From assembly GCF_036289405.1 (NCBI RefSeq), contig NZ_JAYFFI010000002.1:146918-210917 (forward strand): DNA of 64,000 nt, in the 5' to 3' direction. This DNA comes from Pseudoramibacter faecis. GTDB taxonomy: Bacteria > Bacillota > Clostridia > Eubacteriales > Eubacteriaceae. Every line of letters begins with the position of its first letter. The stretch's first letter is position 1. The position numbers and the translations under genes are program-made. Shown here one piece after another: positions 35,921-43,706 of the stretch. The notes under the pieces are model-generated. The model was not told where the DNA came from, did no database searches, and saw nothing but the letters and a program-made list of their open reading frames with translations.

Positions 35921-37309
35921 TTGATCGAATTGGAGCAGGTCAGCTTCCGCTATGCAGAAACAGAAACGAAAGCGCTGCAGAATATTTCTCTTAAAGTCGG
36001 CAGAGGTAAATGCGTGGTGCTTTCCGGCAGCTCGGGATGCGGAAAAACAACGGTCACAAGGCTTATAAACGGATTGATTCCGAGCTTTTATCCCGGAGAG
36101 CTTTCCGGAACCGTAAAAATAGACGGAGAGGATATTGCCGGGTGCAAGCCGCATGAATTGGCTATGCAAATCGGTTCTGTATTTCAAAATCCGAGAACGC
36201 AATTTTTCAACACGGATACCGACAGTGAAATTGTCTTCGGCATGGAAAATTGCGGGATTTCATATAAAGAAATGCACGATCGTTACGAGCGGACGGTAAA
36301 TAATCTCAATTTGGAGAATTTGTGCGGGAGAGACATTTTTGCACTTTCAGGCGGAGAAAAACAACAAATTGCATTCGGAAGCATCTATGCACTGTCTCCC
36401 GAAATATATGTTCTGGACGAGCCCTCCGCAAATCTGGACAGGACTTCAACCTTAAGACTTCGAAATCTTCTTTTGCAGTTGAAGAACAGCGGAAAGACTT
36501 TACTGATTTCCGAACACCGGCTTTATTATCTTCGCGATGTTGCGGATCAGGTAGCATTGATTCACGAAGGCAGACTGAGCGGACTTTACGATATGAATCA
36601 GCTTGCCGCCACAGATGTGAAGGCTCTTAACAGCATGGGACTTCGCACGCTATGGGATGTTAAAATTTCGGCTTCACCTGCAAGCTGTCCCGTGAGAACT
36701 CCTGCATTGGAGATAAGAAATCTCTCGGTTGAACGAGGGAAAAAGACTGTGTTGAAAAATATCAATATTTCGGCAGATTACGGGGATATTGTCGGAGTAA
36801 TCGGAGAGAACGGCATCGGTAAAACGACACTGGCGCGAACCGTCTGCGGACTGATGAAAGAAAAAACGGGGAGTATTTATTTATCGGGACAACGGAGTAA
36901 TATTCGTATGAGAAAACAAAATGCTTTTCTTGTCATGCAGGATCCGAATTATCAGCTGTTCAGCGACAGCGTGATCGGAGAAACGGCACTTACCGCTTCC
37001 GGTGAAATACCGAATTCAGAAGATGTGCAAAGGATTTTATCATCTTTGGAGCTTACATGTGTCCGGGACAGACATCCGCTCTCCTTATCCGGCGGGCAAA
37101 AGCAACGTTTATGTGTGGCTCTTGCGGCTTTATCTCCTGCACGGATACTCTTTTTTGACGAACCGACGAGCGGGCTCGATTTTGAGAATATGAACCGCGT
37201 GGCAAGGATGTTAAAGGAGCTTTCCAAGACAAAAACCATTATCGTGATCTCTCACGACAATGAATTTCTGAGTCTTGCCTGTACGAAAATCATATCTTTA
37301 GCAAAATAA
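35921..37309 (+). CDS. Fused double ATPase of an ECF transporter, module 2
   Basis: A 462-residue protein with a TTG start (MIELEQVSFRYAETETKAL) seven bases after GGAGG. The first ATPase has SGSSGCGKTTVTRL, signature LSGGEKQQIAFGS and YVLDEPSANLD. The second has GENGIGKTTLARTV, signature LSGGQKQRLCVALAAL and FFDEPTSGLD. Unlike the module 1 protein, both signatures are canonical. Confidence 0.88.
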   Translation: MIELEQVSFRYAETETKALQNISLKVGRGKCVVLSGSSGCGKTTVTRLINGLIPSFYPGELSGTVKIDGEDIAGCKPHELAMQIGSVFQNPRTQFFNTDTDSEIVFGMENCGISYKEMHDRYERTVNNLNLENLCGRDIFALSGGEKQQIAFGSIYALSPEIYVLDEPSANLDRTSTLRLRNLLLQLKNSGKTLLISEHRLYYLRDVADQVALIHEGRLSGLYDMNQLAATDVKALNSMGLRTLWDVKISASPASCPVRTPALEIRNLSVERGKKTVLKNINISADYGDIVGVIGENGIGKTTLARTVCGLMKEKTGSIYLSGQRSNIRMRKQNAFLVMQDPNYQLFSDSVIGETALTASGEIPNSEDVQRILSSLELTCVRDRHPLSLSGGQKQRLCVALAALSPARILFFDEPTSGLDFENMNRVARMLKELSKTKTIIVISHDNEFLSLACTKIISLAK

Positions 37310-37339
37310 ATTAAAAACAGAAAGTGAGGATTATTTCAA

Positions 37340-37963
37340 ATGAATCAAAACAAAACTGCTTCCGGTACTAAACTGGGCGGCCGTGATTTTATCAATCTTG
37401 GCATTTTTACCGTTATATTTATCGTGCTTTTTATGGCGTGCATTATGGTAATGAGCATGACCATTTATACATTACCGTTCGGTGTTGCATTAGGCTCCTT
37501 CGTCGCAGCCTCTGTATATATGCTGCTTAGGACAAAAGCGCCTAAAGCCGGTGCAATCATATTGTTCGGAGCTCTGTTCGGGCTGGTTATGTTCGTGATG
37601 GGCAGCGGCTGGCCGATACTTGCAGCGGTAATTATCAGTTCAATTATCGCGGAACTGATCGTAAGGAGCGGAAATTATAAGAGTTACACCTGCGAGGTCG
37701 CAGGCTATTGTATTTTGATGCTGGGGACTGCAATCGGCTCATATATTCCGTTTCTTGTCATGAAAGATTATTATCTTAAAATTGCTGAGGGGAATAGCAT
37801 CAACGGGGAATTCATGTCTCGCTTAATTAAATTTATCAGCGGTCCGTACCTCGCCTTGGCCTTAGCTGTTACAGTTGTTACAGCTATACTGGGAACGGTA
37901 CTTGCTCGTGCTGTTTTCAAAAAACATCTCATTAAAGCAGGATTGCTCAAGGAGACGAAGTGA
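37340..37963 (+). CDS. Trep_Strep/MptD-family membrane protein, putative ECF S component (module 2)
   Basis: A 207-residue protein starting MNQNKTASGTKLGGRDFINLGIFTV, with about five membrane helices and a basic C-terminus (RAVFKKHLIKAGLLKETK). The position between the fused ATPase and the half-transporters is the same as in module 1. It is the likely substrate-specific subunit. The ligand is not known. Its stop overlaps the next ATG (TGATG). Confidence 0.75.
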   Translation: MNQNKTASGTKLGGRDFINLGIFTVIFIVLFMACIMVMSMTIYTLPFGVALGSFVAASVYMLLRTKAPKAGAIILFGALFGLVMFVMGSGWPILAAVIISSIIAELIVRSGNYKSYTCEVAGYCILMLGTAIGSYIPFLVMKDYYLKIAEGNSINGEFMSRLIKFISGPYLALALAVTVVTAILGTVLARAVFKKHLIKAGLLKETK

Positions 37964-39750
37964 TGAAAAAAAGCGGTATGTCTCATATTTTTGAACTGGC
38001 GTCAGATCACAAGGGGCTTCTTGCGGTCAGCGGCGTTCTTGCGGCTCTGGCATCAATCGCCTCCTTTGCTCCTTATGTTGCTGTTTATTACATTATTCGT
38101 GATGTCATTTCTGCTTATCCGGAATTCACGAAGCTGAATGTCGAATCGGTCTTGGGATACGGAATGATTGCGGTGATAGGCATTGCATCCGATGTGCTTT
38201 TCTTTTTCAGCTCATCGATATGTGCACACCTTGCCGCGTTCGGGACTCAATACAAACTCAAAACGATATTAACGGAACATATTGCAAAAATTCCGCTCGG
38301 TTTCCATTTTAGCATTGGAAGCGGACGGTTTCGCAAAGTGTTGAATCAGGATATTGAACAAATGGAAAACTTCATAGCTCACGTATATCCGGATATGGTT
38401 GCTGCCTTTGTTGCGCCGGTGGTGCTGCTCGCGGTTCTGTTCATCTTCGATTGGCGCTTCGGTCTTGTTGCTTTTGTCGCAGTTGCAGCGGCGTTCGGCA
38501 TTCAGATGATCGCTATGGGTTCCGCTAATTCAGAGCTCATGTCAAAGCTGCAAAAGAACACGGCTGATATGACTGAGGCCACAGTTGAATATGTGAGAGG
38601 AATGCCGGTTCTTAAGGCTTTCGGGCAAACAGCACATTCTTTTAAGCAATTACGAGGTGCAATTACGGCATATACAAAGTTTATGCTGACATATACAATG
38701 AAATGGAAAATTTCGACTGCATCATTTATGACACTGATCAACAATATTTATCTTTTTCTTGTTCCTGTAGGAATTCTGGTCGGAAAAGGAACAAAGGACT
38801 ACAATGACTTTTTGTTGAATTTCATTTTTTATTTATTGCTTGCACCTGCTATCGCTTCCGTGCTTCATAAATTCCTGTATGTATCATCCTCCAGCATGAG
38901 AGTTTCCGGGGGCGTTGAAAGCTTCGATGCAATAATGGTATTGCCGGAGCTGTCTGAAACGGAGCATGGGAAAAAGCCCGATGACGGAACGGTATCCTTT
39001 CAGAATGTGTCGTTTTCGTACAGCGGGGACGAAAATCTTGCTTTGTCCGATGTAAGTTTTATTGCACGAGCCGGAGAAGTTACAGCTATCGTCGGAACCT
39101 CAGGAGGCGGAAAAAGTACCATAGCCCACTTAATCCCACGGTTCTGGGATGTATCAAGCGGCAGGATATGCATAGGAAATGTGGATATCCGCGAAATGAC
39201 GGAGCACGATCTGATGCGTCAGGTCAGCTTTGTTTTTCAGGATGTATATCTCTTTAATCAGAGCATTCGCGATAATATCAAAATAGGTTTTCCCGAAGCA
39301 TCGGATGAAGAGGTTATAGAAGCGGCAAAAGCGGCCTGCTGCGATGAATTTATCGCAAAATTTCCGGGCGGATATGATACGGTGCTCGGAGAAGGCGGGA
39401 TTCATCTGTCAGGCGGCGAGGCTCAGCGTATATCCATTGCCCGTGCGATAATTCGCAATACTCCCGTTTTGGTTCTGGATGAGGCGACGGCTTTTGCGGA
39501 TCCGGAAAATGAGAGACTTATACAAACGGCTTTGCGCAGACTCATGGAGGGAAGGACAGTTATCATCATTGCCCACAGGCTTGGAACCATAAAGGATGCC
39601 GATAACATTTTGGTGATGGATAAGGGAAAGCTCGCTGAAAGCGGAACGCATCCTTATCTCCTGCAAACAGGCGGGGTATATTCAGATATGTGGATGAGAT
39701 ACACGCAATCCCTTGAATGGGGCATTGGAAAGGAAAAGGTTATTTCATGA
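37963..39750 (+). CDS. ABC half-transporter (permease + ATPase), module 2, first partner
   Basis: A 595-residue exporter-fold half-transporter starting MKKSGMSHIFELASDHKGLL at the ATG overlapping the previous stop, eight bases after GGAG. The membrane domain spans about residues 20-310. The ATPase has Walker A VGTSGGGKST, signature LSGGEAQRISIARAII and Walker B LVLDEATAFADPENE. The FAD D-loop resembles YbtP/IrtA-type siderophore importers. It overlaps the next gene by four bases (ATGA). Confidence 0.82.
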   Translation: MKKSGMSHIFELASDHKGLLAVSGVLAALASIASFAPYVAVYYIIRDVISAYPEFTKLNVESVLGYGMIAVIGIASDVLFFFSSSICAHLAAFGTQYKLKTILTEHIAKIPLGFHFSIGSGRFRKVLNQDIEQMENFIAHVYPDMVAAFVAPVVLLAVLFIFDWRFGLVAFVAVAAAFGIQMIAMGSANSELMSKLQKNTADMTEATVEYVRGMPVLKAFGQTAHSFKQLRGAITAYTKFMLTYTMKWKISTASFMTLINNIYLFLVPVGILVGKGTKDYNDFLLNFIFYLLLAPAIASVLHKFLYVSSSSMRVSGGVESFDAIMVLPELSETEHGKKPDDGTVSFQNVSFSYSGDENLALSDVSFIARAGEVTAIVGTSGGGKSTIAHLIPRFWDVSSGRICIGNVDIREMTEHDLMRQVSFVFQDVYLFNQSIRDNIKIGFPEASDEEVIEAAKAACCDEFIAKFPGGYDTVLGEGGIHLSGGEAQRISIARAIIRNTPVLVLDEATAFADPENERLIQTALRRLMEGRTVIIIAHRLGTIKDADNILVMDKGKLAESGTHPYLLQTGGVYSDMWMRYTQSLEWGIGKEKVIS

Positions 39751-41483
39751 GAATGTTTAGAAATTATTTGCTGCTGGATAAAAGTGCGGAAAAAGGACTG
39801 CGAAATGCAGCAATCGCCTGCTTTTTTACAAGCCTTTCACTGATGCTTCCTTTCATGATTACAATCGAGCTTTTCATAGAAGTCTTGAAGCCTCTGACAG
39901 GAGAAGCTGTTTCGTGGAATAAAATTTGGATATTATTTGGGATCGGTGCGATAGCTTTTATTGTGATTTTCCTGTTTTCAAAGCACGATTATATGAAAAC
40001 ATATGTGTCCTCTTATCATCAATCCGAGACGACCAGACTTCGCGTAGCGGAGCAAATGAGAAAATTACCGATGAGTTTTTTTAACGCAAGAGATTTGAGT
40101 GAGTTGTCCTCTAATATTATGACGGATTGCACAAATATCGAAACGGCAACTTCCAATATTGTGCCCCAGCTTCTTGCGAATGTATCATCATCAGCGTTTG
40201 TTTTGATATGTCTCGCTTTCTTTGACTGGCGAATGGCACTATCTATATTTGCTATGCTTCCTCTTGCAGCACTCATCTTTTGGGTGAGCCGCAAGCTGCA
40301 GAACCGCTTATTTTCAAAGCACATTTCCGCAAAGCTTACAGCAGAAAAACAGTCGCAGGAATATCTCGACGGTATTAAAGTGATACGTTCCTGCAATCTC
40401 GGGGGAGAAAAATATAAAAAGCTTGACGATGCTTTTACAGAATTGCGGTCAGCGGCAATTCGCATAGAGCTTGTTTCCGGTTCAATTATGGCATTGTCAT
40501 CGATGTTACTTAGATCGGGTATCGGTGTTGCGGTTTTTGCAGGCATACACCTGTTGACAGCAGGACGGATTGATTTTATTGTTATGTTGATGTTTTTACT
40601 CATTGCAACCAGAATTTACGGTCCTATTCTCACGGTGTTGACGCTATTGCCGGATATCCTGTATTTGCGGGTGTCTGCCAAGCGGCTTCGCGATTTGATG
40701 GAAAGCAAAGCGATGACCGGAGAAACAGGCACAGCGATTAAAAATACAGATCTATCCTTTTACAATGTGAGCTTTGCCTATGGAAAGGAAACTGTACTTG
40801 ACGGAGTGACTTTTACGGCAAAAGCCGGACAGATCACAGCGCTCGTGGGACCTTCGGGCAGCGGCAAAAGCACCGTTTCCAAGTTAGCTGCAAGATTTTG
40901 GGATACGGATGGCGGAACGGTGAAGGTCGGAGGCGTAAATGTAAAAGAGCTTGATCCCGAATATTTAATGCGGCATTTTTCCTTCGTATTTCAGGAGGTC
41001 ATTCTCTTCAACGACACGATAGAGAATAACATTCGCATCGGAAAGCCGGATGCCGACGAGGAAGCAATCAAAGCAGCGGCAAAAGCTGCCTGCTGTGACG
41101 AGTTTATTGAAAAATTGCCGGATGGTTATAAAACCATGCTCGGTGAAAACGGGGCGACGCTTTCGGGCGGAGAAAGACAGCGTATTTCAATAGCCAGAGC
41201 CTTGCTTAAAGATGCACCTGTTGTAATACTCGATGAAGCGACAGCGTCTCTTGATCCGGAGAATGAGGTATTTGTTCAACAGGCTATTAATCAGCTCGTA
41301 GCTCATAAAACCGTCTTAGTTATCGCACACAGGCTGCGGACAGTTCTCCATGCGGACAATATTGTAGTATTGGAACAGGGAAAGGTTGTGGAAGAAGGGA
41401 AAAGTGAGGAGCTGATTGCGAACGGCGGACTCTTTTCGAAACTGTACCATACTCAGCAAAATAATTGTGAGTGGAAATTTTGA
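39747..41483 (+). CDS. ABC half-transporter (permease + ATPase), module 2, second partner
   Basis: A 578-residue exporter-fold half-transporter starting MRMFRNYLLLDKSAEKGLRN at 39747. The ATPase has Walker A VGPSGSGKST, signature LSGGERQRISIARALL and Walker B VILDEATASLDPENE. It probably forms a heterodimer with the preceding protein. It is the last gene of module 2 and no terminator follows directly. Confidence 0.82.
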   Translation: MRMFRNYLLLDKSAEKGLRNAAIACFFTSLSLMLPFMITIELFIEVLKPLTGEAVSWNKIWILFGIGAIAFIVIFLFSKHDYMKTYVSSYHQSETTRLRVAEQMRKLPMSFFNARDLSELSSNIMTDCTNIETATSNIVPQLLANVSSSAFVLICLAFFDWRMALSIFAMLPLAALIFWVSRKLQNRLFSKHISAKLTAEKQSQEYLDGIKVIRSCNLGGEKYKKLDDAFTELRSAAIRIELVSGSIMALSSMLLRSGIGVAVFAGIHLLTAGRIDFIVMLMFLLIATRIYGPILTVLTLLPDILYLRVSAKRLRDLMESKAMTGETGTAIKNTDLSFYNVSFAYGKETVLDGVTFTAKAGQITALVGPSGSGKSTVSKLAARFWDTDGGTVKVGGVNVKELDPEYLMRHFSFVFQEVILFNDTIENNIRIGKPDADEEAIKAAAKAACCDEFIEKLPDGYKTMLGENGATLSGGERQRISIARALLKDAPVVILDEATASLDPENEVFVQQAINQLVAHKTVLVIAHRLRTVLHADNIVVLEQGKVVEEGKSEELIANGGLFSKLYHTQQNNCEWKF

Positions 41484-41560
41484 TAATGAATTGAGAGGCG
41501 GTCAGAAACTTCTATATGGAAGCAGCTATTTTAAAATCACATTGATTAGGAGAAGATTTT

Positions 41561-41623
41561 ATGGTATATCAAAATCATCGTTTCACTCTTGTGGCCTGTG
41601 CGCTGCTCAAAAATCAAACGTAA
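41561..41623 (+). CDS. Possible 20-residue leader peptide
   Basis: A short frame encoding MVYQNHRFTLVACALLKNQT lies six bases after a good AGGAGA site. It is followed within 60 bases by a perfect hairpin and then a terminator. This order is the hallmark of ribosome-controlled attenuation, as for antibiotic-resistance and efflux genes. No resistance gene follows in the window, so the controlled gene may have been lost, or it may be the truncated gene at 41900. Other possibilities are a chance frame in the 3' region of the transporter operon. Confidence 0.45.
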   Translation: MVYQNHRFTLVACALLKNQT

Positions 41624-41644
41624 TATGTAACCCTGTAATGTTCC

Positions 41645-41664
41645 TATGTCTTCTTGAAGACATA
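41645..41664 (+). promoter_or_regulatory. Perfect hairpin between leader peptide and terminator
   Basis: A 9-bp perfect inverted repeat TATGTCTTC/GAAGACATA with a two-base centre lies between the leader peptide and the terminator. It could act as an anti-terminator or pause hairpin. Confidence 0.5.
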
Positions 41665-41676
41665 TCTGTATTATTA

Positions 41677-41713
41677 TGCGTCCCGTCGGAACGAATTCGA
41701 TGGGACGTTTTTG
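41677..41713 (+). terminator. Terminator downstream of the leader peptide
   Basis: The stem CGTCCCGTCG/CGATGGGACG (41679-41707, one G-T pair) with a 9-base loop is followed by TTTTTG. From here to 41899 there is no supported gene, only a T-rich stretch and the ribosome site of the sigma-like fragment. Confidence 0.8.
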
Positions 41714-41899
41714 TTTGGATCAAAAACACTACTCTTTATCATTGGTTTCTTACGTTATTTTATAAGGGCTTTCTGTGCCTGCCAAAACTTTTTTCTAAAA
41801 ATATTCGTTTTTCTTTGGCAGTTTTCCTCTCTGCGTTGTTGAGGGTTTGCGAAGGGGAATTTCTACCCGCTTTCGCGGCTGCGAAAGGAGGTGAATCCC

Positions 41900-42178
41900 A
41901 TGAATGAACCTGAACGGATCGAATGGCAGATACGCTGCGCATTCAACGGCTTCTGCAAGCGGACATTGAAAAACGAAAGCATCAATGCCCATAAGGAACT
42001 TCGGAAGCGGCAGGCACACGAAATTAACTCTTCCGACCTGACACCGAAAGAGGAAAACCAGCTTTATACCTGTGAAGATTTCTTTGCAGAAAATAAAGAA
42101 GAACAAACTTTTTTTGCAGGCGGAAGAAAATCCTACTGCAAATTGGGTGAAATCTTCCTCGCAACTTTGATGCAATAG
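41900..42178 (+). pseudogene. Truncated sigma-70-like regulator of integrative-element type
   Basis: The frame starts MNEPERIEWQIRCAFNGFCK at 41900 behind a strong AAAGGAGG. The sequence RIEWQIRCAFNGFCKRTLKN...HEINSSDLTPKEENQLYTCE matches the N-terminal half of the sigma-like proteins found in Tn916-type and other ICEs. After FFAGGRKS the family pattern ends and a stop follows; the region 4 helix-turn-helix is missing. It is therefore a 92-residue fragment. It suggests that an ICE was once inserted here. Confidence 0.65.
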
Positions 42179-42214
42179 CCTATGCGCAGATGTGCGTGAA
42201 ATGGCTTAAAACAA

Positions 42215-42265
42215 GGGCTTCCGGCAGATTCGGTCAGTCTGCTGGAAGCCCTGCTTTTGTTTTTT
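42215..42265 (+). terminator. Terminator after the sigma-like fragment
   Basis: A long stem GGGCTTCCGGCAGA/TCTGCTGGAAGCCC (42215-42251) is followed by a T-rich run. It marks the right end of the ICE remnant. Confidence 0.85.
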
Positions 42266-42310
42266 CAAAGGGAAGCATCCGATTGCCTGAACCCGATGCA
42301 CCCGTCATAA

Positions 42311-42344
42311 AGGGAAAATAAAAATGTGTGAGGGAAAATAAAAA
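42311..42344. repeat. 14-bp direct repeat at the edge of the BREX operon
   Basis: AGGGAAAATAAAAA occurs at 42311-42324 and 42331-42344, 20 bp apart. It lies between the sigma-gene terminator and the last BREX-operon gene, where an insertion boundary would be expected. Confidence 0.5.
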
Positions 42345-42365
42345 AGGTTTTCGCATTAGCGTTTT

Positions 42366-43484
42366 TTACTGCTTAAGTACCTTAATTATAGCATTAGCAA
42401 TTTCTAAGGCATCAGCTTCAGTGTTATCCGATCCGAAGGTGATTCGTATGGTGCCTTCTGCGTATTCTTCAGGAATGTGAATCGCTTGGATTACATGCGA
42501 GACCTGTGTATTTACGGAATCACATGCCGAACCTGTAGATATACAGATTCCCATCAGGTCAAGACGATGAAGAAGCATTTCACCATCTGCCGCATGGAAA
42601 GAAAGACTAACGTTTCCAGGCAAGAGGTATTCTGAACCATTGCGAATAAAATCAAGATTGCTTTTGTGTAGTCCGCTGAGGAGTGCAATTTCAAGTGATT
42701 GAAGCTTACCTGCGGATTCATTTATCCTATCGGTATTAAGCCTTAGAGCTTCTGCCATTCCAACAATGGCCGCGATATTTTCTGTTCCGGCACGAAGCCC
42801 TTTTTCCTGAGAGCCGCCATCTGCATAGGAATGGATATGAACACCTTTACGGATGTATAAAAATCCTATGCCCTTAGGACCATTAAATTTATGTGCTGAA
42901 GAAGAGAGTAAATCGATGCCATCCTCATGAACATTGATCGGGACATGACCAACAGCCTGAACAGCATCAGTATGGAAAAGTGCTCCATGCGCATGAGAAA
43001 TTTCGGCAAGTTCAGCAACTGGCTCAATTGTCCCGATTTCATTGTTTCCATACATTACAGAGACAAACCCTGTTTTATCTGAGATTGTTTTCTCCAGCGT
43101 TTCAGGACGAACAACGCCGTATGTATCCACGGGAAGATAGTGTACAGGAATACCAAGTTCCTGAACTGTGTGGCACGAATTCAGTATGGCATGGTGCTCA
43201 ATTTCAGATGTTATCACTTCATTCTTGCTATAGGGCATAAAAAGGGCGGATTTTACTGCCCAGTTATCGCTTTCTGTACCGCCGGAGGTGAAGTAAATTT
43301 CATCAGGTAATGCGCCAATGCAATCTGCTATCGTTTTCCGGGCAGATTGCAGAGCTTTCTTGGCGATTCTTGAAAAGGAATACGGCTGTGAAGCGTTTCC
43401 ATACTGCTCAAGGAGATAAGGCTTCATGGCGTCAAAAGCCTGCTCACATAATTTAGTTGTGGCGGCATTATCTGCATAAATCAT
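42366..43484 (-). CDS. Cysteine desulfurase (IscS/DndA-like) in the BREX operon
   Basis: A 372-residue PLP enzyme that takes sulfur from cysteine and passes it on as a persulfide. The PLP Lys is at position 199 in SSAHKFNGPKG. The catalytic Cys is at 321 in STGSACDS on the mobile loop. Other PLP contacts are in SGGTESDN and EHHAIL. Placement as the last gene of an operon with a PAPS-reductase-like protein mirrors dndA with dndC in phosphorothioation clusters, and suggests it feeds sulfur to BrxP. A housekeeping Fe-S role cannot be excluded, but no iscU or thiI is adjacent. The 12-base gap to the zinc-finger gene supports co-transcription. Confidence 0.85.
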   Translation of the reverse strand: MIYADNAATTKLCEQAFDAMKPYLLEQYGNASQPYSFSRIAKKALQSARKTIADCIGALPDEIYFTSGGTESDNWAVKSALFMPYSKNEVITSEIEHHAILNSCHTVQELGIPVHYLPVDTYGVVRPETLEKTISDKTGFVSVMYGNNEIGTIEPVAELAEISHAHGALFHTDAVQAVGHVPINVHEDGIDLLSSSAHKFNGPKGIGFLYIRKGVHIHSYADGGSQEKGLRAGTENIAAIVGMAEALRLNTDRINESAGKLQSLEIALLSGLHKSNLDFIRNGSEYLLPGNVSLSFHAADGEMLLHRLDLMGICISTGSACDSVNTQVSHVIQAIHIPEEYAEGTIRITFGSDNTEADALEIANAIIKVLKQ

Positions 43485-43496
43485 AAAGTCATCTCC

Positions 43497-43706
43497 TTAT
43501 TCGAAGAGGATGCAGCCCTCATCCTTAAATTCTTCTATTTTGTCAAGCAGTTCCTCAGTAGTAACCTCAAGTTGTTCTGCCAGGCAGTCTAAGCAATAAA
43601 ATTTATACGTTTTCTTTCCAAACAACTTTTTTGAAAGACCTATTTCATTTTTACTAAGTGGTGTTTTACCACATACATAACAGCTTAATTCATTCCTATT
43701 CATCAT
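43497..43706 (-). CDS. Small zinc-finger protein in the BREX operon
   Basis: A 69-residue protein starting MMNRNELSCYVCGKTPLSKN, whose start overlaps the brxL end by 11 bases. It has two CxxC pairs (CYVC near residue 9 and CLDC near 38), then a helical acidic tail EVTTEELLDKIEEFKDEGCILF. It is clearly a zinc-binding adaptor-like protein. I do not recognise it from described BREX sets. Overlap with brxL and a 12-base gap to the desulfurase mean it is translated as part of the system. A role as DNA- or sulfur-transfer adaptor is speculation. Confidence 0.65.
   Translation of the reverse strand: MMNRNELSCYVCGKTPLSKNEIGLSKKLFGKKTYKFYCLDCLAEQLEVTTEELLDKIEEFKDEGCILFE

Noticed and set aside
42366..43484. 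Desulfurase as a housekeeping Fe-S enzyme unrelated to BREX
   Set aside because: Possible, but the 12-base spacing, shared direction and presence of a PAPS-reductase-like partner favour membership of the operon.
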